From contig JBBIOI010000027.1 in the NCBI GenBank assembly GCA_037443425.1, forward strand, positions 1 through 32,465: a DNA stretch of 32,465 nt, read 5' to 3'. Every line of letters starts with the position of its first letter. The first letter of the stretch is position 1. Source of the stretch: JBBIOI01 sp037443425 (GTDB lineage Bacteria; Desulfobacterota; BSN033; UBA1163). A program made the position numbers and the translations under genes. Under the pieces are notes generated by a model. That model had not been told where the DNA came from. It ran no database searches and saw only the letters and a list, made by a program, of their open reading frames with translations. Shown here piece by piece: positions 31,482 through 32,465 of this stretch.

Positions 31482-31529
31482 ATATCCATAAGAATGAAAA
31501 AATATAAAAATCATTACGATCCTAACAGA

Positions 31530-31652
31530 TATTGCAATCCAACCCATATAGTCACCGCGAACCCGGAGGGTATTGTAATCCCAACCATATAGTCATTACG
31601 AGCCCGAAGGGTATTGCAATCTCAACCATATGGTCATTGCGAGCGAAGCGTG
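31530..31652. repeat. Three tandem copies of a 41-bp unit derived from the palindromic repeat
   Basis: Units start at 31530, 31571 and 31612, each opening TATTG(C/T)AATC and containing CATATRGTCAYYRCGA. The third keeps the intact GTCATTGCGAGCGAAGCG form, while the first two have diverged. Part of the same superfamily as 22638; a partial inverted copy follows near 31691-31706. Confidence 0.88.
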
Positions 31653-31728
31653 GCAATCTCTTTTTTTTACAGTAAAATTGGCTCATTCTCTCCTCGCAAT
31701 GATATTAAAAAAACCAATTAATATAAAT

Positions 31729-31757
31729 ACTATATAAAAATAAATTTAAAATGTCAA
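31729..31757 (-). promoter_or_regulatory. Promoter-like site upstream of the 41-bp repeats
   Basis: Minus strand TTGACA (31757-31752), exactly 17 bases, TATAGT (31734-31729). It points towards the PEP-CTERM gene and would transcribe the repeat array as a long leader. The surrounding DNA is extremely AT-rich. Confidence 0.4.
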
Positions 31758-31849
31758 GAAAAAAATTAAAAATTTTTTAAAATTTTTCAATAGATAAATG
31801 TTAAAAATTGAAGTAAAATCGTGAAAAATGGTGTAAAAATTAAAAGAAT

Positions 31850-32330
31850 CTTATCCTTCAAGATTTCTCACTCCGTTCGAAATGACAGGCTGAGGCCGAT
31901 TTCTCACATTCGTTCGAAATGAAAACCCAAGGAGTTGATTTCTTACTACGTTCGAAATGGGAACCACCTTCCCTGTCATTCCGAAACTTTTTACTATGTC
32001 ATTCCGAGCCTTTTCCCTCATGTCATTCCGAGCCTTTTCCCCCATGTCATTCCGAGCAAAGCGAGGAATCTTATTTTTAGATTTCTCACATCCGTTCGAA
32101 ATGACAGGCGAGGCCAATTTCTCACGTACGTTAGATATTACAGTAACCTTTATGTCATTTCGAGCGCAGCGAGAAATCTTTCTCCATCTACCATGGTATC
32201 CCCCTCTTGACATTCCGAGCGAAGCGAGGAATCTCATTCTTAGATTTCTCACTTCGTTCGAAATGACAGGGGAGACCGATTTCTCACGTCCATTCGAAAT
32301 GACAGGAACGAAGGGATTTCTTACGAATGA
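31850..32330. repeat. Dense array of palindromic repeats in both orientations
   Basis: About ten complete or partial copies. Reverse copies (TTTCTCAC...GTTCGAAATGA) occur at about 31862, 31899, 31936, 32080, 32243 and 32279. Forward copies (GTCATTCCGAGC...GAGGAATCT) occur at about 32046 and 32209, with a variant GTCATTTCGAGCGCAGCGAG at 32154. Two head-to-tail half copies near 31998 and 32021 stop after GTCATTCCGAGC and repeat with a 23-base period. The pairs at about 32046-32107 and 32209-32270 form long hairpins with 7-10 base loops. The reading frames in this stretch are by-products of the repeats. No transposase is present. Confidence 0.88.
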
Positions 32331-32333
32331 AAT

Positions 32334-32465
32334 TTATTTAAATAGAAAATAACTTCTTATACTCCTTGGGAAATTTATCAATCTCTCCTTAATCTTATTT
32401 GCCCTCTTCTTAGAAAAATAGTCTAAATAGCTCTGCTCATGCCTTCCATCATCATCCTGTGAAAG
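32334..32465 (-). CDS. Possible C-terminal end of an unidentified gene
   Basis: The minus-strand frame entering from the right edge stays open for 43 codons and ends at TAA (32336-32334). The residues (DDGRHEQSYLDYFSKKRANK, then IKERLINFPRSIRSYFLFK) have a natural, charged helical composition unlike the repeat-derived frames next to it. I do not recognise the family. The stretch is short enough to be open by chance. Confidence 0.35.
   Translation of the reverse strand, partial: LSQDDDGRHEQSYLDYFSKKRANKIKERLINFPRSIRSYFLFK

Noticed and set aside
31530..31652. CRISPR-like array
   Set aside because: Three contiguous 41-bp copies with no unique spacers, repeat units related to dispersed palindromes, and no cas gene.
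31851..32352. Open frames of 91-133 codons on both strands, with runs such as ARNDM and SFRA
   Set aside because: They are translations of the palindromic repeats (the same short peptides recur), overlap on both strands and have no ribosome sites.

Overview
The window is AT-rich chromosomal DNA from a Gram-negative bacterium, most likely an anaerobe. The Gram-negative evidence is a Skp/OmpH-like periplasmic chaperone, HlyD-type periplasmic adaptors, lipoproteins and a PEP-CTERM protein. The anaerobe evidence is a tungsten/molybdopterin aldehyde:ferredoxin oxidoreductase, an acyl-CoA dehydrogenase and a fused TRAP/TAXI transporter. Gene content and the abundant short palindromic repeats fit a Desulfobacterota (delta-proteobacterial) or Nitrospirota-like lineage, but there is no rRNA or other firm taxonomic marker here.

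Layout. 1-2144 (minus) is a lipid/ribosome operon: DUF177, rpmF, plsX and the start of an acyl-CoA dehydrogenase cut by the window edge. 2286-3773 (plus) is a biotin-dependent carboxyltransferase subunit without a biotin domain. 3779-7014 (minus) holds a small exported protein, an SPFH/prohibitin protein, a small helical protein, EF-P with an unusual acceptor loop, and a TPR lipoprotein. 7341-12759 is a transport block: an MFS carrier (plus), then a TRAP-TAXI importer with a neighbouring amidohydrolase (minus). 13038-19793 (plus) runs from a bifunctional mannose-1-P guanylyltransferase/mannose-6-P isomerase into a high-affinity phosphate operon pstB1-pstS-pstC-pstA-pstB2-phoU and a hotdog thioesterase. 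19993-20550 is a Skp-like chaperone and 20587-22470 an aldehyde:ferredoxin oxidoreductase.

22776-31412 (minus) is the most unusual part. In transcription order it has a PEP-CTERM protein, a DUF3467 protein, a GAF-GAF-TM-HlyD protein, a PqqD-M50 protease-HlyD fusion, a SecA-like ATPase that ends before the helical wing and two-helix finger, and a secreted HlyD/RND-type adaptor. The last three genes are overlapping or nearly contiguous. I propose that the four core genes form an envelope-spanning export or processing machine: ATPase motor, membrane metalloprotease with a peptide-recognition domain, and periplasmic adaptors. I know of no characterised system with this composition.

The phosphate operon is also notable. 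It encodes two PstB ATPases with complementary motif defects, which predicts a heterodimer with one consensus and one degenerate ATP site. Several genes (MFS, mannose enzyme, small exported protein) have promoter-like -10 elements a few bases before the ATG and no Shine-Dalgarno, suggesting leaderless mRNAs. The right end (30491-32330) is packed with short palindromic repeats of one superfamily, scattered copies of which occur elsewhere in the window. No rRNA, tRNA, CRISPR array, transposase or phage gene was recognised.
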